A DNA stretch of 36,582 nt from a virus. Position 1 is the first letter of the stretch, and each line of letters opens with the position of its first letter. The notes under the pieces were generated by a model. That model saw only the letters and a program-made list of their open reading frames with translations, was not told the DNA's origin and searched no databases. Below are positions 7,944 to 13,095 of this stretch, in pieces. The stretch is taken from positions 1 to 36,582 of the IMG/VR virus record IMGVR_UViG_3300034523_000299; one strand, given 5' to 3'. Both the position numbers and the translations under genes were made by a program.

Positions 7944-8225
7944 ATGGGTAATGAGCTGCAGCGCTTGCAAGCACAAGTGGAGGCGCAGAGCTTCGTGATC
8001 GAAGCGCTGTTGCGGATCTGTGTACAATCAGAGTCGATTGAGCCGTTGGCCGTGGCCAGGGAGTGGCGTGAGTTCCGGCAAAGCCCGACATTCTTTGCTG
8101 CAGACGCTGTAGCGAAGCGGCGATTGGCAGATGAACTGGATGCTTGGGCTGATGTGCTCATCATGCAACTTCCAGAGCGTTGGCCGGATCGGTGCAGATC
8201 TCGCCCGCTTTCAGGCCCAGCTTGA
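7944..8225 (+). CDS. Small coiled-coil protein, reverse to early operon
   Basis: A 93-residue protein encoded opposite to its neighbours, filling the gap between the Cro-like gene and the next leftward gene. The ATG at 7944 has an AAAGGGG ribosome site seven bases upstream. The N-terminus (QRLQAQVEAQSFVIEALL) looks like a coiled coil, followed by a conserved-looking block AREWREFRQSPTFFAADAVA. The last 65 bases overlap the 3' end of the Cro-like gene tail to tail. I do not recognise a function. It may be expressed in lysogens or act as an antisense transcript to the early operon. It is probably real because it fills a gene-sized gap and has good coding character. Confidence 0.68.
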   Translation: MGNELQRLQAQVEAQSFVIEALLRICVQSESIEPLAVAREWREFRQSPTFFAADAVAKRRLADELDAWADVLIMQLPERWPDRCRSRPLSGPA

Positions 8226-8385
8226 TGGCGATTTCATGAGTCTGGCCGCGTACGCACTTTTTGCGTCCGCCCAGCACCTCGAACACCAGGTTCGGGGAAA
8301 ACTTGTTGGCGACTGCCCATTGGGTGATCGAAATGCCCTTGGCCTTGAGGTCCGCACGGGCCTGGTCGGGGGTACGTAGCTTCAT
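8161..8385 (-). CDS. Cro/Ner-like DNA-binding regulator
   Basis: A 74-residue protein with a single helix-turn-helix (about 18-45, GISITQWAVANKFSPNLVFE, then VLGGRKKCVRGQTHEIAIKLG). It resembles small Cro-like proteins of prophages. As the first gene of the leftward early operon, directly behind the early promoter and facing the repressor, it should play the Ner/Cro part: damping early transcription and repressor synthesis once lytic growth begins. A ribosome site (AAGGAG) is visible upstream of the ATG on the minus strand. Its 3' end overlaps the convergent gene at 7944-8225. Confidence 0.82.
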   Translation of the reverse strand: MKLRTPDQARADLKAKGISITQWAVANKFSPNLVFEVLGGRKKCVRGQTHEIAIKLGLKAGEICTDPANALEVA

Positions 8386-8411
8386 GAGGGAAGCTCCTTT
8401 CGAGGGGTTAT

Positions 8412-8429
8412 GGCGCCTTTTTTGGTGCC
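8412..8429 (-). other. Hairpin in the early leader
   Basis: The inverted repeat GGCGCC-TTTTTT-GGTGCC (plus-strand reading; one G-T pair) lies between the early promoter and the Cro-like gene, so it would form in the 5' leader of the early transcript. It has no following T run in the direction of transcription, so it is not a typical terminator. It may affect stability or be incidental. Confidence 0.35.
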
Positions 8430-8466
8430 GACTAAGTGACCATTCGTGGTGGGATGGTGTGGTTTA

Positions 8467-8472
8467 GATAAT
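8467..8472 (+). promoter_or_regulatory. Possible -10 of the repressor promoter
   Basis: GATAAT lies 33 bases before the repressor ATG and matches the sigma-70 -10 at five of six positions. No good -35 is found 16-18 bases upstream (best TTCGTG/TCGTGG), so this would be a weak maintenance promoter. Its start point would fall within the operator palindrome, which would allow autoregulation. This is inference from sequence only. Confidence 0.4.
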
Positions 8473-8496
8473 GGGACATTAATGTCTCATGGTCAA
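8468..8496 (-). promoter_or_regulatory. Leftward early promoter
   Basis: Read on the minus strand, TTGACC (8496-8491; five of six to the -35 consensus) and CATTAT (8473-8468; four of six to the -10) are separated by exactly 17 bases. This is a good sigma-70 promoter pointing to the Cro-like gene and the whole transposition operon. The spacer is filled by the operator palindrome 8471-8490, so repressor or Cro binding should block polymerase directly. Confidence 0.72.
8471..8490. promoter_or_regulatory. Immunity operator palindrome
   Basis: ATGGGACATTAATGTCTCAT is symmetric at 18 of 20 positions, with a perfect 12-bp core GACATTAATGTC. It lies between the divergent Cro-like and repressor genes and fills the spacer of the early promoter. 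Such a palindrome at this place is expected to bind the dimeric repressor, the Cro-like protein or both. No second full copy is visible in this gap, so control may rest on a single site. Confidence 0.72.
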
Positions 8497-8505
8497 GAGG
8501 CTTTT

Positions 8506-8916
8506 ATGTCCAATGGCGTGGGTGAACGAATCGCTCAGCTTCGCGGCTCGATGAAAATCGGAGATTTCGCGGAGTGTCTAGGGGTGAATCGCAAGACGAT
8601 TAGTCGCTGGGAGGCTGGTGAAGCGTTGCCGGATGGCTCCTCGTTACTCGCACTTCACAAGAGCTTCGGGGCGGCACCGAGTTGGGTGCTGTTGGGAGAG
8701 GCGACAAGAGGGGAAGATCCACCGCTGTCAGCAGAGGAAGGGCTATTGCTGGAACGATACCGTCAAAGTCCGGTGGCACTGCGGAAAGCGGCATTGCGTG
8801 TACTGCTGGGCGAAAAGCCCGTGACCCGTAGCTTCAAAGAAGTGGGCCAGTATATTGAGGGGGCCGTGAACCAAGCTGGTCTGACATTGAATGTCGGGGG
8901 CAAGAGGAAGAAGTAA
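8506..8916 (+). CDS. Lysogeny repressor (HTH_XRE, c-like)
   Basis: A 136-residue protein with an N-terminal XRE-type helix-turn-helix (about 6-60: MKIGDFAECLGVNRKTISRW, EAGEALPDGSSLLALHKSFG). It lacks the LexA-like peptidase domain found in many phage repressors. A middle helical segment (76-103) may dimerise. The C-terminus carries a glycine/asparagine-rich module (110-132, with VGQYIEGAVN) that recurs at the start of the next protein. ATG 8506 is chosen because it has AAGAGG upstream; an in-frame extension to 8446 would run through the operator. It lies divergent to the early operon and probably represses it. Confidence 0.85.
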   Translation: MSNGVGERIAQLRGSMKIGDFAECLGVNRKTISRWEAGEALPDGSSLLALHKSFGAAPSWVLLGEATRGEDPPLSAEEGLLLERYRQSPVALRKAALRVLLGEKPVTRSFKEVGQYIEGAVNQAGLTLNVGGKRKK

Positions 8917-8918
8917 CC

Positions 8919-9509
8919 GTGAGCAAGGAATTCCAGTCTGTTGGGCAATACACCGAAGGCCACATCAACAACTACGACGTTCAGATCAACATGGCTGGAG
9001 GGTCCGAATTCCGACCACTTGTTCCCGCCCAAAAGAAAGAGTTATACGATCTGGGCATCAGGTGTACCGAGCTTGGAGCTGACTCCAAAGACATTTGGCG
9101 TGCCGTATTCGCAGAGCTTGGTGTAAAGCAGATCGGAGACATCGCGACGGAGCATTTCCAGCAGGCACGCAATGTGCTGCAGAGTCGACTCGATGCCCTG
9201 TTGGAGGAGGAGGATAAACGACGCCTAGTCGGCAAAGTCCTCCGGCTAGCCACAGAAAAAGATGCGAGAGTTGAGCTCAACGATTTCTGCGATGTCACTT
9301 TCGGTCGGACGCACCTCAACAAGCTAAAGCGAGTAGAGCTTCAACGAGTGCTGGAATTTGTTCAGGGCTTTCAGGTCAGTCCGGTCTCAGTTGAGACCAC
9401 AATCAAAGTTCCGCAGCGCATGCCGCTGCGTGAGTTCTTGCTGACCCACAGGGCGCACGCCACAGGCCTGTTTGTCTTTGGGATTATCGTTGGGAAATTC
9501 TGGTTCTGA
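8919..9509 (+). CDS. Tail-anchored protein sharing a repressor motif
   Basis: A 196-residue protein that I do not recognise, starting with GTG two bases after the repressor stop. Residues 5-28 (F-x-x-VGQYTEGHIN and onward to GG) repeat the module found at the end of the repressor. The body is helical and charged (about 35-165). The last 20 or so residues are a single hydrophobic segment (ATGLFVFGIIVGKFWF), suggesting a tail anchor in the inner membrane. Close coupling to the repressor implies expression in lysogens. It could modulate the repressor or provide a lysogen trait such as phage exclusion. Both are inferences. Confidence 0.72.
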   Translation: MSKEFQSVGQYTEGHINNYDVQINMAGGSEFRPLVPAQKKELYDLGIRCTELGADSKDIWRAVFAELGVKQIGDIATEHFQQARNVLQSRLDALLEEEDKRRLVGKVLRLATEKDARVELNDFCDVTFGRTHLNKLKRVELQRVLEFVQGFQVSPVSVETTIKVPQRMPLREFLLTHRAHATGLFVFGIIVGKFWF

Positions 9510-9518
9510 TCGATCAGA
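9505..9518. repeat. 14-bp perfect palindrome
   Basis: TCTGATCGATCAGA spans the stop codon of the tail-anchored protein gene and lies 12 bases ahead of the next ribosome site. It could be a protein-binding site or form a short RNA hairpin between the two genes. It is not followed by a T run, so it is unlikely to be a terminator. Confidence 0.4.
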
Positions 9519-9542
9519 GCTGATTTATTAAAGGAGATAGGG

Positions 9543-10151
9543 ATGTCTGGTGTCGTCTTCACCCTTGGTGTGATTTTTGTGGTGGCTGCCATGGCAGGCC
9601 TGTTGAAGCCAGAAATATTCAAGGACAGAAAAACGGGGGAAGTGCCCAATCGATGGCAGGTCTTCTTCGGCGGGATTATGGTTGCGGCGGTCGCGTTTTT
9701 CATCGCTCATAATTCAACTCCTGAACCTAAATCTGAGACCGCCTCCTCGGGCGTTCAGGCTGACTCGCCGGTTTCCCAGGGGCCGATTTATTCGAGCGGC
9801 AGCCCTGATGCGTTGGTCGCAGCCACCCGGCTGATGGAGGCACTGGATAAAACTATGCTCGCGGGGCAAAGCGTGATTCTTCATGGCGACTTGCAGGCAT
9901 TGGGCGCGCACAGTCGGTTATTCGGGGACTTGGTCGCATCTGCAAAAGAGCAGTTTGGCTCCACGATTTACGAAAAACTCGGAAGCTGTGGAATTGCTAG
10001 CGGCAATGCCCGTAGCTGGTGGCAGGCCCAACTTGCTGCTCAGAAGGATGGTTCAGAACCTGTTCCAGGTGCAATTAAAGAGTTCCTGGGGCAGTACCAA
10101 GACAATAGGGAAAGCTGCCTAGAGTCTGCGGGCCAAGTAACTAACGGCTGA
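9543..10151 (+). CDS. Two-helix membrane protein, unknown function
   Basis: A 202-residue protein with two hydrophobic segments, about 4-21 (VVFTLGVIFVVAAMAGLL) and 41-57 (VFFGGIMVAAVAFFIA). A soluble C-terminal part (about 60-202) has a serine/glycine-rich linker and two cysteines (about 149 and 194). AAGGAG lies six bases before the ATG. It follows the tail-anchored gene by 33 bases and precedes the lysis block. Base composition here is lower in GC than the head genes, consistent with an acquired lysogen gene. A role in superinfection exclusion is possible but unproven. Confidence 0.7.
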   Translation: MSGVVFTLGVIFVVAAMAGLLKPEIFKDRKTGEVPNRWQVFFGGIMVAAVAFFIAHNSTPEPKSETASSGVQADSPVSQGPIYSSGSPDALVAATRLMEALDKTMLAGQSVILHGDLQALGAHSRLFGDLVASAKEQFGSTIYEKLGSCGIASGNARSWWQAQLAAQKDGSEPVPGAIKEFLGQYQDNRESCLESAGQVTNG

Positions 10152-10163
10152 CGCAGTTAGATC

Positions 10164-10183
10164 TCTTTAAACCTGATTAAAAG
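10164..10183 (+). promoter_or_regulatory. Late-block element, copy 1 (lysis block)
   Basis: TCTTTAAACCTGATTAAAAG is the first of four near-identical 20-bp elements in the window. It lies in the gap ahead of the lysis genes. The halves CTTTAAACC and CTTTTAATC (reverse complement of the right half) agree at seven of nine positions, giving dyad symmetry. A hexamer GATCAT starts 20 bases after it and fits a weak -10. I infer an activator site of a late promoter. Confidence 0.72.
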
Positions 10184-10194
10184 AACTCCTGCTG

Positions 10195-10218
10195 CACGCC
10201 GCCGATCATGGCGGCGTG
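10195..10218 (+). repeat. Inverted repeat ahead of the lysis genes
   Basis: CACGCCGCC, loop GATCAT, then GGCGGCGTG: a perfect nine-base-pair GC-rich stem. It is followed by TTCGTTTCC, too poor in T for a confident terminator. It could end the lysogenic transcript or form the 5' hairpin of the late lysis mRNA. The putative late -10 is exactly the loop. Confidence 0.6.
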
Positions 10219-10267
10219 TTCGTTTCCGGTGCCCACATCCAGTGGCGCCGAACCAGCAGGAGGCGCC

Positions 10268-10735
10268 ATGCGACCCAACTCTCCACGCGGCATCCGCAAT
10301 TACAACCCCGGCAACATCCGCCATGCCCCAGGCACCCGCTGGCAGGGCATGTCGGCCAATCAGAATGATGCTTCATTCGTCCAGTTCACCGGCCCCCAGT
10401 GGGGTATTCGGGCCATCGCTCGCACCCTGATCACCTACCAGGACAAGCATGGTCTGCGCACCGTCCGCCTGATCATCAGCCGCTGGGCGCCCCCCAACGA
10501 GAACAACACTGAGAGTTACATCCGTCAGGTCGCTGGCCGTGTGGGTGTATCGCCTGACGCCCGTATCGACGTGTACGACTACCGCACGATGAAGGTGCTG
10601 GTGGAGGCGATCATCCGGCATGAGAACGGCTCTGGCCCGTTGGCTGAGGGCAACTGGTACGGCGACTCGTTGATCAATGAAGGCCTGCACCTGGCCGGGA
10701 TCATCCCCGATGCCTACCACGGGGAGCAGGTATGA
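10268..10735 (+). CDS. Probable muralytic enzyme (endolysin-type)
   Basis: A 155-residue protein of the family that starts RGIRNYNPGNIR, often labelled phage structural protein and probably lysozyme-like. Conserved-looking features are the N-terminal NPGNIR block, FVQFTGPQWGIRAIARTLIT (about 36-55), a WAPPNENNTESYI segment and a RHENG motif (about 117-121) whose glutamate could be catalytic. ATG 10268 is chosen for its AGGAGG ribosome site 10258-10263; the frame is open to 10208. The stop overlaps the holin start as ATGA. Being first in the lysis cassette supports a cell-wall-cutting role. The alternative is a virion-associated lysozyme. Confidence 0.72.
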   Translation: MRPNSPRGIRNYNPGNIRHAPGTRWQGMSANQNDASFVQFTGPQWGIRAIARTLITYQDKHGLRTVRLIISRWAPPNENNTESYIRQVAGRVGVSPDARIDVYDYRTMKVLVEAIIRHENGSGPLAEGNWYGDSLINEGLHLAGIIPDAYHGEQV

Positions 10736-10950
10736 AGCTGATCGACAACTGCCACTGCTGCTGGAAACTCCACAGCGTCCAGCTCGCCATCGTCATCGCG
10801 CTGCTCGGCCTCATCCAGGCCACCATCCTGCCCATGTGGGAGGCGCAGCTTTCTCCCGCGACCTACGCGCTAATCAACAGCGTGCTGGCCGTGCTGCTGT
10901 TCCTCGCTCGTCTGGTGAAGCAGCCCGTTGAGCAAGGGGGCACGGCATGA
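10732..10950 (+). CDS. Holin-like membrane protein
   Basis: A 72-residue protein with two hydrophobic segments, about 17-34 (VQLAIVIALLGLIQATIL) and 43-60 (TYALINSVLAVLLFLARL), and a short polar tail: the layout of a class II holin or pinholin. Holins open the inner membrane at the set time so that the muralytic enzyme reaches the wall. It overlaps the endolysin-type gene at the start and the next gene at the stop, both as ATGA, so the cassette is translated together. Confidence 0.82.
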   Translation: MKLIDNCHCCWKLHSVQLAIVIALLGLIQATILPMWEAQLSPATYALINSVLAVLLFLARLVKQPVEQGGTA

Positions 10951-11135
10951 GGCTGCTGACTCGGCTGTTCACCCACCTGTTGAGCTTGTTGCCGAACGTC
11001 CTCATCCGGCCGGGTGCGGCGAGCTGGTACGGGCCAGCTCCCTTGCGTATGTCCCGCTCCGGAAAGTCCGGCGTTGCCGCTGCACGCCGGGCTGCGCGGA
11101 AGGCACGCAACCGTCGGAGGGCTCGCCGTGCTTGA
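10947..11135 (+). CDS. Small, very basic lysis-cassette protein
   Basis: A 62-residue protein that I do not recognise. The first 22 residues are hydrophobic with arginines (MRLLTRLFTHLLSLLPNVLI), and the last 25 are almost wholly arginine, lysine and alanine. It starts in an ATGA overlap with the holin and ends eight bases into the Rz-like gene. It may be a small membrane or nucleic-acid-binding protein. Position and overlaps on both sides support translation. Confidence 0.62.
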   Translation: MRLLTRLFTHLLSLLPNVLIRPGAASWYGPAPLRMSRSGKSGVAAARRAARKARNRRRARRA

Positions 11136-11736
11136 GCGCCTGACCACTCCCTTACCGTCCGGTTTGGTGCTGGGCCTGTTGGCTTGCCTGGTCTGTGGCG
11201 CTGCTGGTGCCGGCCTTGGCTACGGCTTCGGCTATCGCAACGCCGAGGCACTGGGCAAAGCCGATTTGGCCAACCTGAAAAGCCAGCACGCCGAGCAACG
11301 CGCTGCTGCGGCTAAGGACAGCCTGGAGCAGCTGCAGGCGCAGATCTCCCGCGCAAACCAGGTTGACCAGGAGCTGCAGCAGACCAAGCAGCGGCTCACC
11401 GACGCCCAACAAAAGCTCCAGGAGCGAATCCCCGATGTCACGACCGTCTACCTGCCAGGGCCTGCTGCCACGCCTACTGCTATCCCTCGTTGCGTGTTCA
11501 CTGCTGGCTGGGTGCGCGACTTCAACCTTGCCCTCGGAGGCTCCCCTGTGCGAGCCAGCACCGCGAGCGCCAACACCGCCGTCCCTGATGGAGCCGCCTG
11601 GCCCACCCCCGGTGCTGCAGAAGAACTACTGGAAAGCGGGGTCACCCCCGCAGACATCCTTGCCTTTGCCCAGGACTACGGTCGTTGGGCGCTGGGAATC
11701 CGTGCCCAACTCGTCGCGTTTCAGCGTAAGGAATGA
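11128..11736 (+). CDS. Rz: Inner-membrane spanin (Rz-like)
   Basis: A 202-residue protein with one N-terminal membrane segment (about 12-34, VLGLLACLVCGAAGAGLGYG) followed by a long periplasmic coiled coil rich in A, Q, K and E (about 40-105). This is the layout of Rz spanins, which join with Rz1 to fuse the inner and outer membranes in the last step of lysis. The start is GTG 11128, with GGAGG at 11116-11120; the open frame reaches further upstream through the preceding gene. It contains the Rz1 gene in the +1 frame from 11435. Confidence 0.82.
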   Translation: MLERLTTPLPSGLVLGLLACLVCGAAGAGLGYGFGYRNAEALGKADLANLKSQHAEQRAAAAKDSLEQLQAQISRANQVDQELQQTKQRLTDAQQKLQERIPDVTTVYLPGPAATPTAIPRCVFTAGWVRDFNLALGGSPVRASTASANTAVPDGAAWPTPGAAEELLESGVTPADILAFAQDYGRWALGIRAQLVAFQRKE

Positions 11737-11752
11737 CCGCATATGGATGTAG
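11435..11752 (+). CDS. Rz1: Outer-membrane spanin lipoprotein (Rz1-like)
   Basis: A 105-residue lipoprotein encoded in another frame inside Rz. A signal peptide with the lipobox LLAGC places the lipidated cysteine at residue 27. The mature part is proline-rich (PRAPTPPSLMEPPGPPP), as in Rz1 proteins. The ATG at 11435 has AGGAG about 12 bases upstream. Rz1 would sit in the outer membrane and bind the Rz coiled coil. It runs 16 bases past Rz and overlaps the start of the DksA-like gene. At 105 residues it is longer than lambda Rz1. Confidence 0.82.
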   Translation: MSRPSTCQGLLPRLLLSLVACSLLAGCATSTLPSEAPLCEPAPRAPTPPSLMEPPGPPPVLQKNYWKAGSPPQTSLPLPRTTVVGRWESVPNSSRFSVRNDRIWM

Positions 11753-11961
11753 CTGATCTGGCACAAGACAACGACTTCACCGAAGCGGCATTGCACGCAC
11801 ACCAGTCCGGCGTACAGCGCCGCTCCGGCCCCTCGGCCTACCGCTGCGAAGAATGCGGTGATGCGATCCCGGAAGCACGCCGGCAGGCCGAACCCGGCAC
11901 CGATCTCTGCGTTGAGTGCAAAACCACCCTGGAGCAACTGACCAAGCGGGGCTTGCGATGA
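11743..11961 (+). CDS. TraR/DksA-type zinc-finger protein
   Basis: A 72-residue protein with the four-cysteine zinc finger of TraR/DksA proteins: CEEC at about 35-38 and CVEC at about 56-59, with GDAIPEARRQA between. Small phage TraR-like proteins can bind RNA polymerase in its secondary channel and change promoter use, mimicking DksA with ppGpp. It starts within the end of Rz1 and its stop overlaps the next gene as ATGA. Mu-like and P2-like phages often carry it near the lysis/packaging junction. Confidence 0.88.
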   Translation: MDVADLAQDNDFTEAALHAHQSGVQRRSGPSAYRCEECGDAIPEARRQAEPGTDLCVECKTTLEQLTKRGLR

Positions 11962-12251
11962 ACCTGAACGAACTCGACTTCGGTTTCCAAACTGTGCAGT
12001 GGGTGGTGGTCACCGTCATCGGTATTTACACCTGGATGACCAATCGCCAGGCCGCCAGTGCCCAGGAGATGCTGGAGCTACGCACCCGCATCGTGGCCCT
12101 GGAGGAGCGCATCCGACACTTGCCGGACCACGCTGCAATCACCGAACTGCTCGGCGACATGAAGGCCGTCAGGGCTGAACTGGTCGCCATGCAGGGCCTG
12201 ACCCGAGCGGTGGACCGAATCAATGACTATCTGCTGCGAGAGAAAGCATGA
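11958..12251 (+). CDS. DUF2730 protein (Mu gp25-like)
   Basis: A 97-residue protein with one N-terminal hydrophobic segment (about 13-27, TVQWVVVTVIGIYTWM) and a long charged helix (35-95). It matches the DUF2730 family found just before the small terminase of Mu-like phages. The role is unknown. ATG 11958 overlaps the DksA-like stop as ATGA; the frame is open to 11916. The stop overlaps the next start similarly. Confidence 0.82.
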   Translation: MNLNELDFGFQTVQWVVVTVIGIYTWMTNRQAASAQEMLELRTRIVALEERIRHLPDHAAITELLGDMKAVRAELVAMQGLTRAVDRINDYLLREKA

Positions 12252-12541
12252 CCCAATATTCCGAGTTCCTGCGCCAGGACATGCGCCTGGTGATCCTGCG
12301 CTTGCTGGTAGAGATGCCGGCCTACCGAGCCAATAGCTCGGTGCTCAATGCTGCCCTGGACAACTACGGGCACAGTGTCAGCCGTGACCAGGTCAAGACC
12401 GAGCTGCAGTGGTTGTCTGAGCAAGGTGCGGTGTCGCTGGACGATATCGGTCCAGTGCTGGTGGCCACCTTGACCGAGCGCGGCCAGGATATTGCGGCTG
12501 GCCGTGCCCGTGTTCCTGGCATCAAGCGTCCGGGGGCCTGA
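12248..12541 (+). CDS. Mu gp26-like protein
   Basis: A 97-residue protein with a winged-helix look: helices RLVILRLLVEMPAYRANSSV and VSRDQVKTELQWLSEQG, then strands around VLVATLTERGQDIA. It resembles the gp26-type proteins of Mu-like phages found between gp25 and the small terminase. The exact role is unknown. It starts ATGA-coupled to the DUF2730 gene and ends two bases ahead of the DUF3486 gene. Confidence 0.8.
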   Translation: MTQYSEFLRQDMRLVILRLLVEMPAYRANSSVLNAALDNYGHSVSRDQVKTELQWLSEQGAVSLDDIGPVLVATLTERGQDIAAGRARVPGIKRPGA

Positions 12542-12543
12542 CC

Positions 12544-13095
12544 ATGGCGGGTAAATCCTCCATCAACCGTCTGCCCCCTATGGTCAAGGCGTACATCCAG
12601 AAGCTGTTGCGCGATGACCGGATGACCCTGGATGAGATGCTGGAGGACATCCGCCGTCGCTTCCCCAACGAAAAGGCGCCCAGCCGCAGCGCTCTGGGCC
12701 GTTTCAAGGTGGGTTTCGAGCAGCTCACCGAGAAGGCACGGCAGACCCGTGAGCAGGCCGAAGCCTTCGTCGGCGCCCTGGGCGAGGATGCCAGTGACAA
12801 GACTGGAGCCTTGCTGGTCGAGGCCATCTCGACCCTGACCTACCAGGCCGCACTGGGCGCCCATGAAAACGACGACGTCACCATCAAGGAGGTGGCCACC
12901 CTGGCCCGTGCCGCCAAGGCCACCATGGAAGCCCGGACCCTCAGCGTCAAGGAACGCCAGGCCATCGAGAAAGCTGCCCGTGAACGCCTGCTCCAGGAGC
13001 AAGCTGCCGAGCTGGACAAGGAGGTCCGCAGCGGTGGCATGGATGAAGAGCAGGCCCTGTTCTGGCGACAGAAGTTCCTCGGGGTGAAGGTATGA
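12544..13095 (+). CDS. Small terminase subunit-like protein (DUF3486)
   Basis: A 183-residue protein of the DUF3486 family (Mu gp27). It opens SSINRLPPMVKAYIQKLLRD and continues with a helix-turn-helix-like stretch MTLDEMLEDIRRRFPNEKAP, then long charged helices. In Mu-like phages it lies before the large terminase and is thought to recognise the phage end for packaging. The stop overlaps the large-terminase start as ATGA-type coupling. Confidence 0.88.
   Translation: MAGKSSINRLPPMVKAYIQKLLRDDRMTLDEMLEDIRRRFPNEKAPSRSALGRFKVGFEQLTEKARQTREQAEAFVGALGEDASDKTGALLVEAISTLTYQAALGAHENDDVTIKEVATLARAAKATMEARTLSVKERQAIEKAARERLLQEQAAELDKEVRSGGMDEEQALFWRQKFLGVKV

Noticed and set aside
10164-10183. The 20-bp element as a factor-independent terminator
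   Set aside because: The dyad is AT-rich with mismatches and has no T run after it; the GC-rich hairpins nearby fit that role better.
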